Part shown: in pieces, positions 9,791-18,850 of the stretch
Layout of the letters: each line of letters starts with the position of its first letter
Position numbering within the stretch: the stretch's first letter is position 1
From: Candidatus Heimdallarchaeota archaeon
GTDB lineage: Archaea > Asgardarchaeota > Heimdallarchaeia > JABLTI01
Reading direction: 5' to 3'
DNA length: 64,000 nucleotides
NCBI GenBank assembly: GCA_019894765.1
Contig: JAGXNT010000054.1
Span: 62,001-126,000, forward strand
Notes under the pieces: generated by a model
Told to the model about the DNA's origin: nothing
Databases searched by the model: none
Seen by the model: the letters and a program-made list of their open reading frames with translations, nothing else
Program-made: the position numbers and the translations under genes

Positions 9791-10654
9791 TCACTTCAAA
9801 TCCTTAGGAATGCTATCTTCCTCAACAGGAATATAGATATCAAGAATGAATCCCTCACCAGAATGACTAGGAACTATGACTTTTTCAATGCCACATCTTC
9901 CTGCAAACTTGATTTTGTGTTCCTTTATCCACTGGAGAATCTTTTTCCATGCTCCACCTATATCTCTGACTGGATCTTCGACAATGCACCGAGTGACTAC
10001 ATTGAATGATTCTGGAATATCCTTAACTGTAACTTCATCTGATTTGAAATCAGAATCTACTACTAACCAAAACTCATAACCATACTCCTTTTTACTGGGA
10101 GATGGATTAGGATTATTAAATCCATAAATGGGATTCTTTTCAAGGTCATCAAAATATCCCTTTGGTTCTGCCCATTCACGGAGTTTTTTATAGGCATCAT
10201 TTTCAGGTGTTTCACTTATAGCCTGAAAACTTACAACTCGCATAGGTAATAAACGTATGAATTGAACATCTAATTCATCCTGTTTTTTTCCGGAATACAA
10301 TCTTTGATAGTGATCTGCTTTTCTTTTTGCTTCCATTTTCCTCTTAACTTGTGATTTAAGGAAGGCTTCCTTTATGGCAAAGAAAAGCACTTTTCCATCT
10401 TCACTGAGCTTGTACTTCCCTCTACTAGTGTTAACAAGTATCCCAAAACTGACTAGCTTCTCTAAGTGATGCGCTAATGCGGTTTTACTTAAGTTTACTA
10501 TTTCTTTCAATTCACTGAATTCACTGGGACCTTCTAAAAGTGATTCAATTAATTGTAATCGGCTTTTATTAGCAATAGCACTGAGAACTTCTGCTAAGTC
10601 ATCAAGAGATATCTTGGTTGTTTCTACATCGATATCATCAAACGAAGTCATCAT
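9791..10654 (-). CDS. ArsR-type regulator fused to a GyrI-like effector-binding domain
   Basis: 287 residues. Residues about 15-90 form a winged helix of the ArsR class: LSAIANKSRLQLIESLLEGP, then LKEIVNLSKTALAHHLEKL as recognition helix, then a wing with NTSRGKYKLSEDG. A basic linker (KRKMEAKRKADHYQ) leads to residues about 125-280, which match GyrI-like/AraC-type effector-binding folds (VQFIRLLPMRVVSFQAI, then YGYEFWLVVD). Such domains bind drugs or other hydrophobic cations. It heads the leftward nucleotidyltransferase-uvrA cluster and diverges from peroxiredoxin, so it may control both. The ligand is unknown. Confidence 0.82.
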   Translation of the reverse strand: MMTSFDDIDVETTKISLDDLAEVLSAIANKSRLQLIESLLEGPSEFSELKEIVNLSKTALAHHLEKLVSFGILVNTSRGKYKLSEDGKVLFFAIKEAFLKSQVKRKMEAKRKADHYQRLYSGKKQDELDVQFIRLLPMRVVSFQAISETPENDAYKKLREWAEPKGYFDDLEKNPIYGFNNPNPSPSKKEYGYEFWLVVDSDFKSDEVTVKDIPESFNVVTRCIVEDPVRDIGGAWKKILQWIKEHKIKFAGRCGIEKVIVPSHSGEGFILDIYIPVEEDSIPKDLK

Positions 10655-10711
10655 TTTTCATTCCTCTGTTATTACTATTCAAGCTGAACATTATTAAATG
10701 TTTTGTTGAAT

Positions 10712-10723
10712 ATTAGTACTAAT
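10712..10723. promoter_or_regulatory. Palindrome in the divergent ArsR/peroxiredoxin promoter region
   Basis: ATTAGTACTAAT is a perfect 12-base palindrome near the middle of the 155-base gap between the divergent regulator and peroxiredoxin genes. TGTTGAA and TGAACA flank it. It is a reasonable operator for the ArsR-GyrI protein; this is inference from position only. Confidence 0.35.
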
Positions 10724-10809
10724 TTTACTGAACAAATATTCGGTTCTTTTTTATATTCTAAATTAGAATCTTTATACTTGAAGAAAATAGTAGGAATAGT
10801 GATGGAACG

Positions 10810-11337
10810 ATGAGGTTAAAAGAAGGAGAAAAAGCGATTAATTTCACAGTTACTGATCTGTCAGGCAAAACAATTTCACTCGAGAAATTTAAGGATAAAA
10901 AGATCTTGCTTTCATTCTATAGATATGCATCTTGTCCTTTATGTAATCTGAGAATTTCCCAATTGATTCAACAATACGATGATATGAAGAAGAAAGGTTT
11001 AGTGATTATTGCTTTCTTTCAATCTCCAAAGGAAAGTATGTTAGAATACGTTGGAAAACAAAATGTACCTTTTCCACTTATTCCTGATCCGGAAAGAGAA
11101 ATCTACCGATTATATCGAATCGAGAAATCATGGTTCAAGTATGTTATAGGAGGAATCTCCGGAAAAATGTTTAGGGCATTAAGAAAAGGCTACAAGATAA
11201 AGGATCAAGAAGGACAGCAAAATCTCGTACCAGCAGACTTCTTAATAGAAAATATGATTATTAAACGAGCTTATTATGGGAAAAGCATTGCTGATCACAT
11301 CTCTTTCGAGGAATTAAACCAGTTTCTTGAAGAATGA
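10810..11337 (+). CDS. Peroxiredoxin-like AhpC/TSA-family protein
   Basis: 175 residues with a thioredoxin fold: VTDLSGKTISLEKFKDKKILLSF in three short pieces, then YASCPLCN, where the first Cys is in the peroxidatic position and the second gives a CxxC-like CPLC pair, then AFFQSPKESMLEY and PFPLIPDPEREIYRLY. It probably reduces peroxides or disulphides using a thioredoxin-type partner. The C-terminal half resembles AhpC-TSA proteins of the redoxin sub-group rather than classical 2-Cys peroxiredoxins. A GTGATGG motif precedes the ATG. It diverges from the ArsR-GyrI regulator. Confidence 0.8.
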   Translation: MRLKEGEKAINFTVTDLSGKTISLEKFKDKKILLSFYRYASCPLCNLRISQLIQQYDDMKKKGLVIIAFFQSPKESMLEYVGKQNVPFPLIPDPEREIYRLYRIEKSWFKYVIGGISGKMFRALRKGYKIKDQEGQQNLVPADFLIENMIIKRAYYGKSIADHISFEELNQFLEE

Positions 11338-11453
11338 CATCAAAAATAATTGAGTGTGTTTCTCTTAGGTTCTAATGAATCAATCTTGTATAGACGATAA
11401 AGATGATTTAAGAAGTCAACATCCAGAGAAGAACAAATATAACAAAAACAGAA

Positions 11454-11735
11454 GTGTATACATATTTTCCTGAAGAAGGAACAGATACCTGTAAAGTATC
11501 ATTTGATTTCGAATTTGTTGAAGAAGAAGATAAAATTATTATTAAGCAGCTTACTATTGATGGAGAAAAGGGTTGTATAGGTCATAATAAATCAATTTCT
11601 CTTTTAATCAGAAACAGAGCGATACAAGATCTTCCACTTGAAGAATTAACAGAAGCAGGATGTAAAAAAGCTTCTTCTTGTTCACAGCAGTTATCAAAAG
11701 CCTTGGAATTATTAGTAGAACAAAGAAAGAAATAA
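11454..11735 (+). CDS. TSCPD-domain protein
   Basis: 93 residues starting with GTG. The pattern TDTCKVSFDFEF, GCIGHNKSISLLI, and a C-terminal AGCKKASSCSQQL matches the TSCPD domain (TIGR03905-like). That domain is found free and as the C-terminal part of some ribonucleotide reductases, where conserved Cys residues may bind metal or act in redox chemistry. As a free protein its role is unknown. It lies between peroxiredoxin and the TetR gene, with about 115 bases before it. Confidence 0.7.
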   Translation: MYTYFPEEGTDTCKVSFDFEFVEEEDKIIIKQLTIDGEKGCIGHNKSISLLIRNRAIQDLPLEELTEAGCKKASSCSQQLSKALELLVEQRKK

Positions 11736-11804
11736 TCCTGTAAAATTACTATTTTAATTGTAATTTATTTTCAATATCGCCTCTATGATATAGAAATATT
11801 TTTA

Positions 11805-11818
11805 ACCGACCAGTCGGT
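11805..11818. promoter_or_regulatory. TetR-type operator
   Basis: ACCGACCAGTCGGT, with perfect 6-base arms around CA, ends 4 bases before the tetR ATG. It lies just after an AT-rich box (AAATATTTTTAA), so bound repressor would cover the transcription start. This sequence type is the classic operator of TetR/AcrR repressors in bacteria. It implies that the TetR gene and the exporter behind it are autorepressed. Confidence 0.75.
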
Positions 11819-11822
11819 CAAT

Positions 11823-12467
11823 ATGTGTAAGATGAAATCATTAAATAAAAAACAGCAAAGAAGCGAGAAGACAAAAGGAACAATCATCGATGCTGCTAAG
11901 AAACTCTTTTTTGCTCATGGATTCTCTGATGTTAGCACAGAACAGATTGCTAAGGAATCAGGCATTTCTAAAGGGGGGATTTTTCATCACTTCTCATCCA
12001 AAGAGGAATTAGGTTTATCAGTTCTAAGATCCACTTTAGATGATTTTAAACATCTACTCCCGATAATTGAGGAATCAGAAGATCTTAGAGCAGTTATGAG
12101 AATGGTAATTAGCGAAACTATGTCTTTTGGTCGAGAAAACCCAGGATTCATTAAAATGCTTATCTGGTTCTTACTCAGAATTGATGAAGAAGCGGATAAT
12201 AAAAAATTCTATTTTATGATGAAAGAAGCATTTCTTGAATCACTTTTACCTTATCATCAAATACTTGAATCATTATTTGTACGCCTTGAGCAAACACATC
12301 CGAGAGAGAAAGCTTTACTTCTCATGGGTCTCTTAGACGGAATTATAATCTATACAACTTATGTTGATAAACTCTCCAAGTTTGAACCTGAACTTGCTGA
12401 TTATTTTGATGATTTCGATAATTTAGCTGATTTAGTTATGGAGCTATTTTTCCCAAAGAAGGAATAA
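11823..12467 (+). CDS. TetR/AcrR-family transcriptional repressor
   Basis: 214 residues. The N-terminal helix-turn-helix reads IIDAAKKLFFAHGFSDVSTEQIAKESGISKGGIFHHF in family order, with the recognition helix at about residues 45-58. The C-terminal two-thirds is helical and would hold the ligand pocket. It precedes the ABC ATPase by 6 bases and is the first gene of a TetR-ATPase-FtsX operon. The operator sits directly over the start, so the gene is probably autoregulated. Drug or lipid efflux is the likely output. Confidence 0.9.
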   Translation: MCKMKSLNKKQQRSEKTKGTIIDAAKKLFFAHGFSDVSTEQIAKESGISKGGIFHHFSSKEELGLSVLRSTLDDFKHLLPIIEESEDLRAVMRMVISETMSFGRENPGFIKMLIWFLLRIDEEADNKKFYFMMKEAFLESLLPYHQILESLFVRLEQTHPREKALLLMGLLDGIIIYTTYVDKLSKFEPELADYFDDFDNLADLVMELFFPKKE

Positions 12468-12473
12468 AAAAAA

Positions 12474-13211
12474 ATGAAAGAAGATATAATGGTATCAACT
12501 CAAAATCTCAAGCGCATAGTTAAATTCGGTGAAACAGAGGTTTTTGCTCTAGACGGAGTAAACTTATCTGTTCGGAAAGGTGAATTTGTAGTTGTCCTTG
12601 GTCCTTCGGGGGCTGGAAAAACCACACTCCTGAATATGATTGGTGGAATAGATCGTCCATCAGAGGGAGAAGTAATTGTAGATGGTAATAAAATCACAGA
12701 ATTCTCTATAGATGAACTAAATAAATATAGACGAAATGATGTTGGTTGGATTTTTCAATTCTTTAACATTGTTGCGAGTCTTCGTGCATGGGAAAACGTC
12801 GGATTAGCTTTAGAATTTCAAGGTATTAGTTCAAAATCAGAAATTAAGGAACGAGCATTTGAACTACTCAAACAAGTTGGATTAGAAGGAAAGGAAGAAC
12901 GATTCCCAGGTCAATTATCTGGTGGGGAACAACAAAGAGTTGCTATTGCTCGAGCTTTAGTGAAGAAACCAAAAATAGTTGTTGCTGATGAACCCACTGG
13001 TAATCTTGATTATGTTACAGGTCAAAGTATTGCTGAATTAATGAGAGATTTGAATCTACAAGAGGAAATTACATTCATTGTTGTTTCTCATGATTTAAAC
13101 ATCACACAATATTCAGATAGAGTTTTCCATCTTCGAATGGGTAAAATTGAGCAAATTGAAGAACAGCCACAAGATGATCAAAGTAGGTTGGTTGGTGAGG
13201 AAAAAAATTGA
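12474..13211 (+). CDS. ABC transporter ATP-binding protein (LolD/MacB type)
   Basis: 245 residues with all ATPase motifs: Walker [11 protein letters not shown]-loop in WIFQFFN, signature [15 protein letters not shown], Walker B VVADEPTG, and the switch His in VVSHD. This sub-family pairs with FtsX-type permeases and moves lipids, lipoproteins or peptides by a mechanical cycle. The downstream permease starts at TTG overlapping this stop codon, so the two are translationally coupled. An internal ATG five codons in (MVSTQ) is an alternative start. Confidence 0.92.
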   Translation: MKEDIMVSTQNLKRIVKFGETEVFALDGVNLSVRKGEFVVVLGPSGAGKTTLLNMIGGIDRPSEGEVIVDGNKITEFSIDELNKYRRNDVGWIFQFFNIVASLRAWENVGLALEFQGISSKSEIKERAFELLKQVGLEGKEERFPGQLSGGEQQRVAIARALVKKPKIVVADEPTGNLDYVTGQSIAELMRDLNLQEEITFIVVSHDLNITQYSDRVFHLRMGKIEQIEEQPQDDQSRLVGEEKN

Positions 13212-15694
13212 AAATTATGACGAAGAAAATCTTTAGAGAGATTTGGTCGAGTAAATTTCGATCTTTTTCTATTGTTGTTCTTGTAGCTTTCACAGTAGCA
13301 TTTCTTGGAGGAATGCGAGCCAGCTATCCTATGATATTAGAAACCTATAATCTCAATAGAGAGACGTATAATGTAGCAGATGGCAGATTTACTTTTTATC
13401 AACCCATTCAGCAAAATAACCTTTCAGTAATAAGTACGAATAGTACCTTTCTGACAGAAGCTAAAATCGATCAGATTGATGGACGAGTAATTTTCTACAC
13501 TGATATAACACTTGATGGTGAAAAATTCCCAGCAATCATTATTGGAACTGATTATCCAAACAAAGTAAATCAATTAGTAATTGAAGAATCTGCGAGTGAT
13601 ATAGAGGATATAGATAAAATCCTTGATAGTAATACTAGTTGTCTAGTTGAAACTCATTTCGCTGGAAGAGCCATATCTTTCGTTGGACAAGACGTCCAGA
13701 TGAATGATACGATTTCTATTAATTTTGCTGGTTTTCCCGTTGATTTTGAAGTAAAAGGAATAGCTCAGGACACAGATTTCCTTTATGTTGTAGACGAAAG
13801 TTCATTGATGCCACTTATGGGTGAACTAGCAGTAATATGGATTAACTTGGAAGTAGTTCAGCAATATTTGTTTAGTGGCAATCCGCTAATCAATCAAATA
13901 CTCTTTACTATAGAAGAGAGATTCGACAAGGAGATGACCTTAGCAGCTGCAGATAAATTATCATACGTTTTTACAAGCAATAATATTGATGCTAATTCTT
14001 TGAAATTTGTAATTCATGATGAAACTGCTGATTATAAGATGTTTACTAGTGATGCTGGTGCTCTTGATAGCATGGGAACAATCTTTGGAATCATTGGTAT
14101 GATTGTTTGTGCTACTATTATTCTTAACACCCTATCAAAACTTGTAAATTCTCAAAGAAAAAATATTGGTTTGTTCTTTGCAATGGGATCAAGAAGACGT
14201 ACTATACTCACGCATTACATTCTAGTGACATTGATTTTGGCAATATTTGGTGTATTAATAGGTATACCACTTGGATATAGTATTGCCTATGGCATGGTAA
14301 AGATAACCTCAAGAATGTATGGAACACATGAATTTGCATTTTATCTTCCTCCTAATGAATTCTTAATTGGAGCTTCAGTTACTTTTGGCATTTGCCTTAT
14401 AGCATCAATAATAAGTGCATGGCCTATAACTACTGTAACACCTAGGGAAGCAATGACTGCTACATTTACACGTATAAAGACTAAAGGTAAATCTATTTCA
14501 GAGAAATTACTTGGTTGGTTTCCAATATTCAAACCCATTCATATGGCCGTTCCTCTTCGTGAAATATTTATGAAGAAGAAAAAAACAATAATAACAATTT
14601 TTGCTCTTACAACATCAATGGTATTCTTAGTTGACTCATTAGCTATGGAATATAACATGTATGATATAATGAGGAGTAATTTTACAGAGTTTAATACTTA
14701 TGATGTACAAATACATCTTGAGACACCTGAATCCATAGAAAAAATCCTTTCTTTCATCAATAATGAAACCATTACTGAAATGAATGAAATTACCCATTCA
14801 GAAGTCTTCATAGATTTATTTTCAAAAATAACACATAAGGGCGAGTTTACCAGCTGGGCACAAGTAGAGTGTTACCAAGAAAATTCTACGTTACGAAATT
14901 ATAATATCATTAAAGGAATTGCTGAAGATAAAGCAGATTTGACTTCCAAAAAAGTATTACTTGGTAATGCTATTGCAGGGAAATACAATATCGAGTTATT
15001 CGATAATATTTCAATTGGCATCTTAGGTAATTATACTGTTGAAGTTACTGGATTGGTAGGTGAATTAGTAGATTTCTCAGTTTTGTGGACTTACGAATCA
15101 TTCCAGCAAGGCAATATTACAGATTACTTTGGATTACCAAAAGGATGGGTAAATGGTATTGTTCTCTCAGTAGAAGATAATGCTAACCTAACAGCTCTTA
15201 GAGCTGTTTTCGATGATGCTTTCAGTATAAATCAATGGACAGAGTCAGATGCAGCACTAAGATCAATTAGAGCCTTGATGGAAGCAATGATGAGTGTTAT
15301 GGTCTTGTTTCTGGTAATAGGTATCGCAATTGGAGTGATATTTAGTTTTCAATCTATGAATATGGCTTTTGTTGATCGTCAACAGGATTTTATTGCCTTT
15401 AAAGCAATGGGAACAAAAATGAAGTTTATTCGAAGAATGATTTTCTGGGAAAACGCTATACTAAGTATTTTTGGTCTTATCCTTACAGTTCCTTTTGGTT
15501 ACTTATTCTATCGGCTTAGTTTGGATTATATGTTGGAGGATAAGTTCTTTGTTCCAACCTCCATACCTTGGTTTACATGGCCTATAGTATTACTCTTATC
15601 TCTTTTCGCAATATGGTTAGCTACTGCTAGACTTGTAAGAAGAATAAGAAAATTTGATCTCGCTGATGAATTAAGACAGACAGGTGCAACTTAA
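13208..15694 (+). CDS. FtsX-family ABC permease, two FtsX modules
   Basis: 828 residues. A first helix (about residues 20-40) is followed by a large extracytoplasmic domain with N-glycosylation-like sites, then a 3-helix FtsX module (MGTIFGIIGMIVCATIILN to the region ending EAMTA). A second such set comprises a helix near residue 460, another extracytoplasmic domain and a C-terminal FtsX module (FQSMNMAFVDRQQDFIAFKAMG to the end). This duplicated layout matches exporters that pair with LolD/MacB-type ATPases. TTG 13208 or ATG 13217 may be the start. It is the last gene of the TetR-controlled operon. The cargo is unknown. Confidence 0.88.
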   Translation: MKIMTKKIFREIWSSKFRSFSIVVLVAFTVAFLGGMRASYPMILETYNLNRETYNVADGRFTFYQPIQQNNLSVISTNSTFLTEAKIDQIDGRVIFYTDITLDGEKFPAIIIGTDYPNKVNQLVIEESASDIEDIDKILDSNTSCLVETHFAGRAISFVGQDVQMNDTISINFAGFPVDFEVKGIAQDTDFLYVVDESSLMPLMGELAVIWINLEVVQQYLFSGNPLINQILFTIEERFDKEMTLAAADKLSYVFTSNNIDANSLKFVIHDETADYKMFTSDAGALDSMGTIFGIIGMIVCATIILNTLSKLVNSQRKNIGLFFAMGSRRRTILTHYILVTLILAIFGVLIGIPLGYSIAYGMVKITSRMYGTHEFAFYLPPNEFLIGASVTFGICLIASIISAWPITTVTPREAMTATFTRIKTKGKSISEKLLGWFPIFKPIHMAVPLREIFMKKKKTIITIFALTTSMVFLVDSLAMEYNMYDIMRSNFTEFNTYDVQIHLETPESIEKILSFINNETITEMNEITHSEVFIDLFSKITHKGEFTSWAQVECYQENSTLRNYNIIKGIAEDKADLTSKKVLLGNAIAGKYNIELFDNISIGILGNYTVEVTGLVGELVDFSVLWTYESFQQGNITDYFGLPKGWVNGIVLSVEDNANLTALRAVFDDAFSINQWTESDAALRSIRALMEAMMSVMVLFLVIGIAIGVIFSFQSMNMAFVDRQQDFIAFKAMGTKMKFIRRMIFWENAILSIFGLILTVPFGYLFYRLSLDYMLEDKFFVPTSIPWFTWPIVLLLSLFAIWLATARLVRRIRKFDLADELRQTGAT

Positions 15695-15769
15695 GCTTCT
15701 GCTGTTCTTTTTCTAATCTCCCATAAAATTCATAATCTATTTAAACAATGGATTATAGGAGGTTATCTA

Positions 15770-16216
15770 TTGGAACAAGATCCTATTAAGAAAGCACGAG
15801 AGATGTTTCTTGACATCGATAATTGTGCTCAAGCAGTTTTTAGAACAATCCTTGAGGAAAAAGAACTTTATTTTGATCAAGCACCTATTGCTGCTGCTGG
15901 TTTTGGTGGAGGAATTAGTAGAAGAGGTGAAATGTGTGGTTCTTTGACTGGTGCAATTATGGCGATTGGTATACTTCAAAATCAAAAATACCCCAAACCA
16001 GGTGAACACAGAAAATATACCTATGAATCAGTAGGTGAATTAATTGATAAATTCAATGCAATTCATGGATCTCCGATTTGTAATGATTTAATTGGTTTTG
16101 ATATAAGAGATCCAGAAGCCAGAAAGAAAGGAAGCGAAGATGGTATTTTCAAAAACATTTGTCCGAAATATGTTGAAGATGCTGTTAGAATTGTTCTTGA
16201 AATGTTTCCTGATTAA
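15770..16216 (+). CDS. C_GCAxxG_C_C family redox-type protein
   Basis: 148 residues starting with TTG after a strong Shine-Dalgarno, GGAGGTTATC. Conserved Cys residues occur in IDNCAQAVF, EMCGSLTGAIMAIG after a glycine-rich GFGGGISRRG, SPICNDLIG and NICPKYV. This spacing is that of the C_GCAxxG_C_C family of putative redox or metal-binding proteins. No biochemical role is established. It follows the exporter after 75 bases and may have its own promoter. Confidence 0.75.
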   Translation: MEQDPIKKAREMFLDIDNCAQAVFRTILEEKELYFDQAPIAAAGFGGGISRRGEMCGSLTGAIMAIGILQNQKYPKPGEHRKYTYESVGELIDKFNAIHGSPICNDLIGFDIRDPEARKKGSEDGIFKNICPKYVEDAVRIVLEMFPD

Positions 16217-16316
16217 TAATTAATAAAAAGCAGTGAAATTTGGATTAGCAAGGATTTAAAAATATCAAAGAGTTATACAACTTGAATTTAACATTGAGTT
16301 GGAGGATGGGACTTTA

Positions 16317-16529
16317 ATGGCTCAACATTCTTTGAAAAGTGGTTTGGCAATAGCAGTACTTGTTATTATTTGGAATGTTGTTTTGCTTTACATAGGAATT
16401 CTTAACATAATTTTAGATCCTATGAGTGTTTGGGGCTATATGTTCTTCTTGATGGGTATTTTTGTTGACTTCATGATTCTTAGTTGCAGTGTTCGAGTTC
16501 AAAGACACAGTTATTCCCGTGTTCCTTAA
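16317..16529 (+). CDS. Small two-helix membrane protein, unknown function
   Basis: 70 residues from the ATG that follows GGAGGATGGG by a dozen bases; the frame is open from a TTG 18 bases earlier. Two hydrophobic helices (about residues 8-32 and 36-58) with a short basic tail. No family was recognised. The good Shine-Dalgarno and hydrophobic pattern support a real gene. It is convergent with the second clostripain gene; the 21-base gap between stops has a weak AAACAA/TTGTTT hairpin. Confidence 0.6.
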   Translation: MAQHSLKSGLAIAVLVIIWNVVLLYIGILNIILDPMSVWGYMFFLMGIFVDFMILSCSVRVQRHSYSRVP

Positions 16530-16550
16530 ATAAACAACAGTTTTTTTGTT

Positions 16551-18665
16551 TTATGAATTGTTTTTTATTTTTCTCTTCTTATAAACAACTAGAATTAATG
16601 GCATGAAAAGCATAAACTGCCAGTAGCTGAAACCCATTTTTGGTGTTGGTTCATTGGGATTGCTTACTTCAATAGTGAAATCTCCTGCTCCTTCATAACC
16701 ACAAATTTCCAAAATAAAGGTAATGGGATTTGCACTTGTATGATTATATATTAGTGATAAAACTTCACCAAAACCTTCTGCAAGCATAAAGAATAGTATT
16801 CTCCAATCCTCGTCATAAATTGTTAACTGATAATTTGTTAATTCAGAGTTTGTTAATGAAATTGTATTGTTTCCATAAGGTACTTCTATTCGGAAGTAAT
16901 GATTCAAATACTGTTTATAATGTCCTTGTTCATCGCCATTTATCGATCCACCAGTAGACGTAAATGGAGAATTACAAAGGAGATTAATCGCATCATATTC
17001 TTTTACTACTAAATCATAATTTGATGTTGAAGCTTTGCTATAAACCAATATTAGATAGAAACCAGTTTCAAGAAGAAATCTACAGCATTCAACAGTGGCA
17101 TCATCAGGATTTATTAAATAACTCCCACCAATCAATTCATGAACACCATACAAATCGAATTCAAAAACCTTGATATCAACATCTCCTGATGATATGGAAC
17201 AATAGAATTCGTAGAAGGATTTTTTCCAAAGATTAATTCTATAAATTTGTATTGAGTTTTGCAGTATAGAACAATCCTCCTTAATATCTTCTAAACTAAG
17301 CATTAGCGGTTCCATATTAGATGTAGTAAGACTATTTTCGTAATAGTAGGTTAGGAATTCATCCCACAAAGTATCTACTTGCCAATCCATTCCAGAACAA
17401 AAACTCATTCTATTAATGTAATCAGTGAAGAATTCCTCAGATGTAACATCAAAAGGCATGAACAAAGTCAGACCATTTGCACTACCAAGATAGCCTGGGT
17501 GTTGCCAGTTAAACATTATTGCTTCACTAAGAAATTCTAATAATTCTTCAGCAGCAAGAGTAAGGGATGGATAATCTAAAAAACTGATTATATTATCAAT
17601 GAATGAGATGAAATCAATCCAATGACCATCATAGAAATCATAGGTAATTTCTCTACAAAAAGAAAAAATATCATTGACATTATTTCCTTCCAGAGTTGCA
17701 ATTAATTCAGAAATAAACGAATTAATAATTTCTGGAATATCTATAAATCTTGTTTGATTAATAACTGACAAACAAGTCATGTAAGTGTATTGATAATGGT
17801 CTGAATAGGCATCCACCATTAGTTCACAAAATGAACTTGTATTAATGCTTGGATCTAATTTTAGATCCTCGATAATTAGCTTGTAGGGATAACCATTAGT
17901 ACCATCTTCTGAAGAAATAAAATACTTGCAAAGATTCCTCAGTTCCCATGCAACTTCAGCTGTAATCATATTACAAGCATCCATTGAAATTATGTCAATT
18001 TCCTCTGAAGAAGAAGCAAGTGCATTAGCTATCGCGTTTTGTACATCATTAACTACAAAATGAGACATACTTGTTTCATCATCAATAACCCCATAAGCTG
18101 CATGACCATGATTCCATAAATCAAGAATATAATTATCTGCAGGAAAATTATCAAAACAATATGTTATGAAATCCGTTAGTGTAGTTGGATTAGCCATATC
18201 CACTTCTCCCAAATCCACCATAAGTTGAGAATCAATTGTTGTTGGTGATACATCATCTGTAATGTTGTAAATTCTACTTCCATTCCAATTACCATGGGTA
18301 TTATCATATCCAGGGATTCGATCAAGCAATACAACGATGCTAATGTTATCATTAGAACCACCCGCTTCTTCTAACCACTCAAAATCTCTAATGGCATCCG
18401 CTTCAATATCATTGTCAGCATCCAAGTACAACATATAGGTCCATGATTTATTCTCGGAATTTTTTAAAAATAATTCATTTATTTTAAGAATAGAATCGGT
18501 ATTTGCAGAATCGATAATTTCTATTTGGGTTTTTATATTTCCTTCTTTATCAGAAGTAAAATTTTCAAAATCTCCTTTTACTGGAAAATTGCTTTTTAAT
18601 GAATAAAGTTGTGAAACAATTACCACTAAAATTACTATTCTAGAGATATTTGTCTTCCCAAACAT
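16551..18665 (-). CDS. Second clostripain-family (C11) cysteine peptidase, membrane-anchored
   Basis: About 704 residues, a paralogue of the protease near 4-6 kb. A signal segment (ISRIVILVVIVSQLYSL) is followed by a spacer, then the peptidase domain with YMLYLDADNDIEADAIRDF, catalytic His in LWNHGHA (about residue 186) and catalytic Cys in SMDACNMITAEVAW (about 231). Weaker PPC-like beta domains follow (SSGDVDIKVFEF, then NSELTNYQLTIYD). The protein ends in a helix and KKRKIKNN. ATG 18665 was preferred over the one 30 bases upstream because it directly precedes the signal segment. Both copies look active. It probably works on the cell surface. Confidence 0.83.
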   Translation of the reverse strand: MFGKTNISRIVILVVIVSQLYSLKSNFPVKGDFENFTSDKEGNIKTQIEIIDSANTDSILKINELFLKNSENKSWTYMLYLDADNDIEADAIRDFEWLEEAGGSNDNISIVVLLDRIPGYDNTHGNWNGSRIYNITDDVSPTTIDSQLMVDLGEVDMANPTTLTDFITYCFDNFPADNYILDLWNHGHAAYGVIDDETSMSHFVVNDVQNAIANALASSSEEIDIISMDACNMITAEVAWELRNLCKYFISSEDGTNGYPYKLIIEDLKLDPSINTSSFCELMVDAYSDHYQYTYMTCLSVINQTRFIDIPEIINSFISELIATLEGNNVNDIFSFCREITYDFYDGHWIDFISFIDNIISFLDYPSLTLAAEELLEFLSEAIMFNWQHPGYLGSANGLTLFMPFDVTSEEFFTDYINRMSFCSGMDWQVDTLWDEFLTYYYENSLTTSNMEPLMLSLEDIKEDCSILQNSIQIYRINLWKKSFYEFYCSISSGDVDIKVFEFDLYGVHELIGGSYLINPDDATVECCRFLLETGFYLILVYSKASTSNYDLVVKEYDAINLLCNSPFTSTGGSINGDEQGHYKQYLNHYFRIEVPYGNNTISLTNSELTNYQLTIYDEDWRILFFMLAEGFGEVLSLIYNHTSANPITFILEICGYEGAGDFTIEVSNPNEPTPKMGFSYWQFMLFMPLILVVYKKRKIKNNS

Positions 18666-18850
18666 AATAATTCCACATTGACTTTGGACAATCAAGAGTA
18701 AGTTAAAAAATCTTTATGGTTAGTCTTGATTTACAAGCGAGTCATCCAATTTTCACAGATATTTTTTTAACTATAAGAATGCAAACAATCTATATTCGAA
18801 TATTATAAAGTTAAATTGTTCTTAACTTATAATTTATGGGATTTGTTTAA

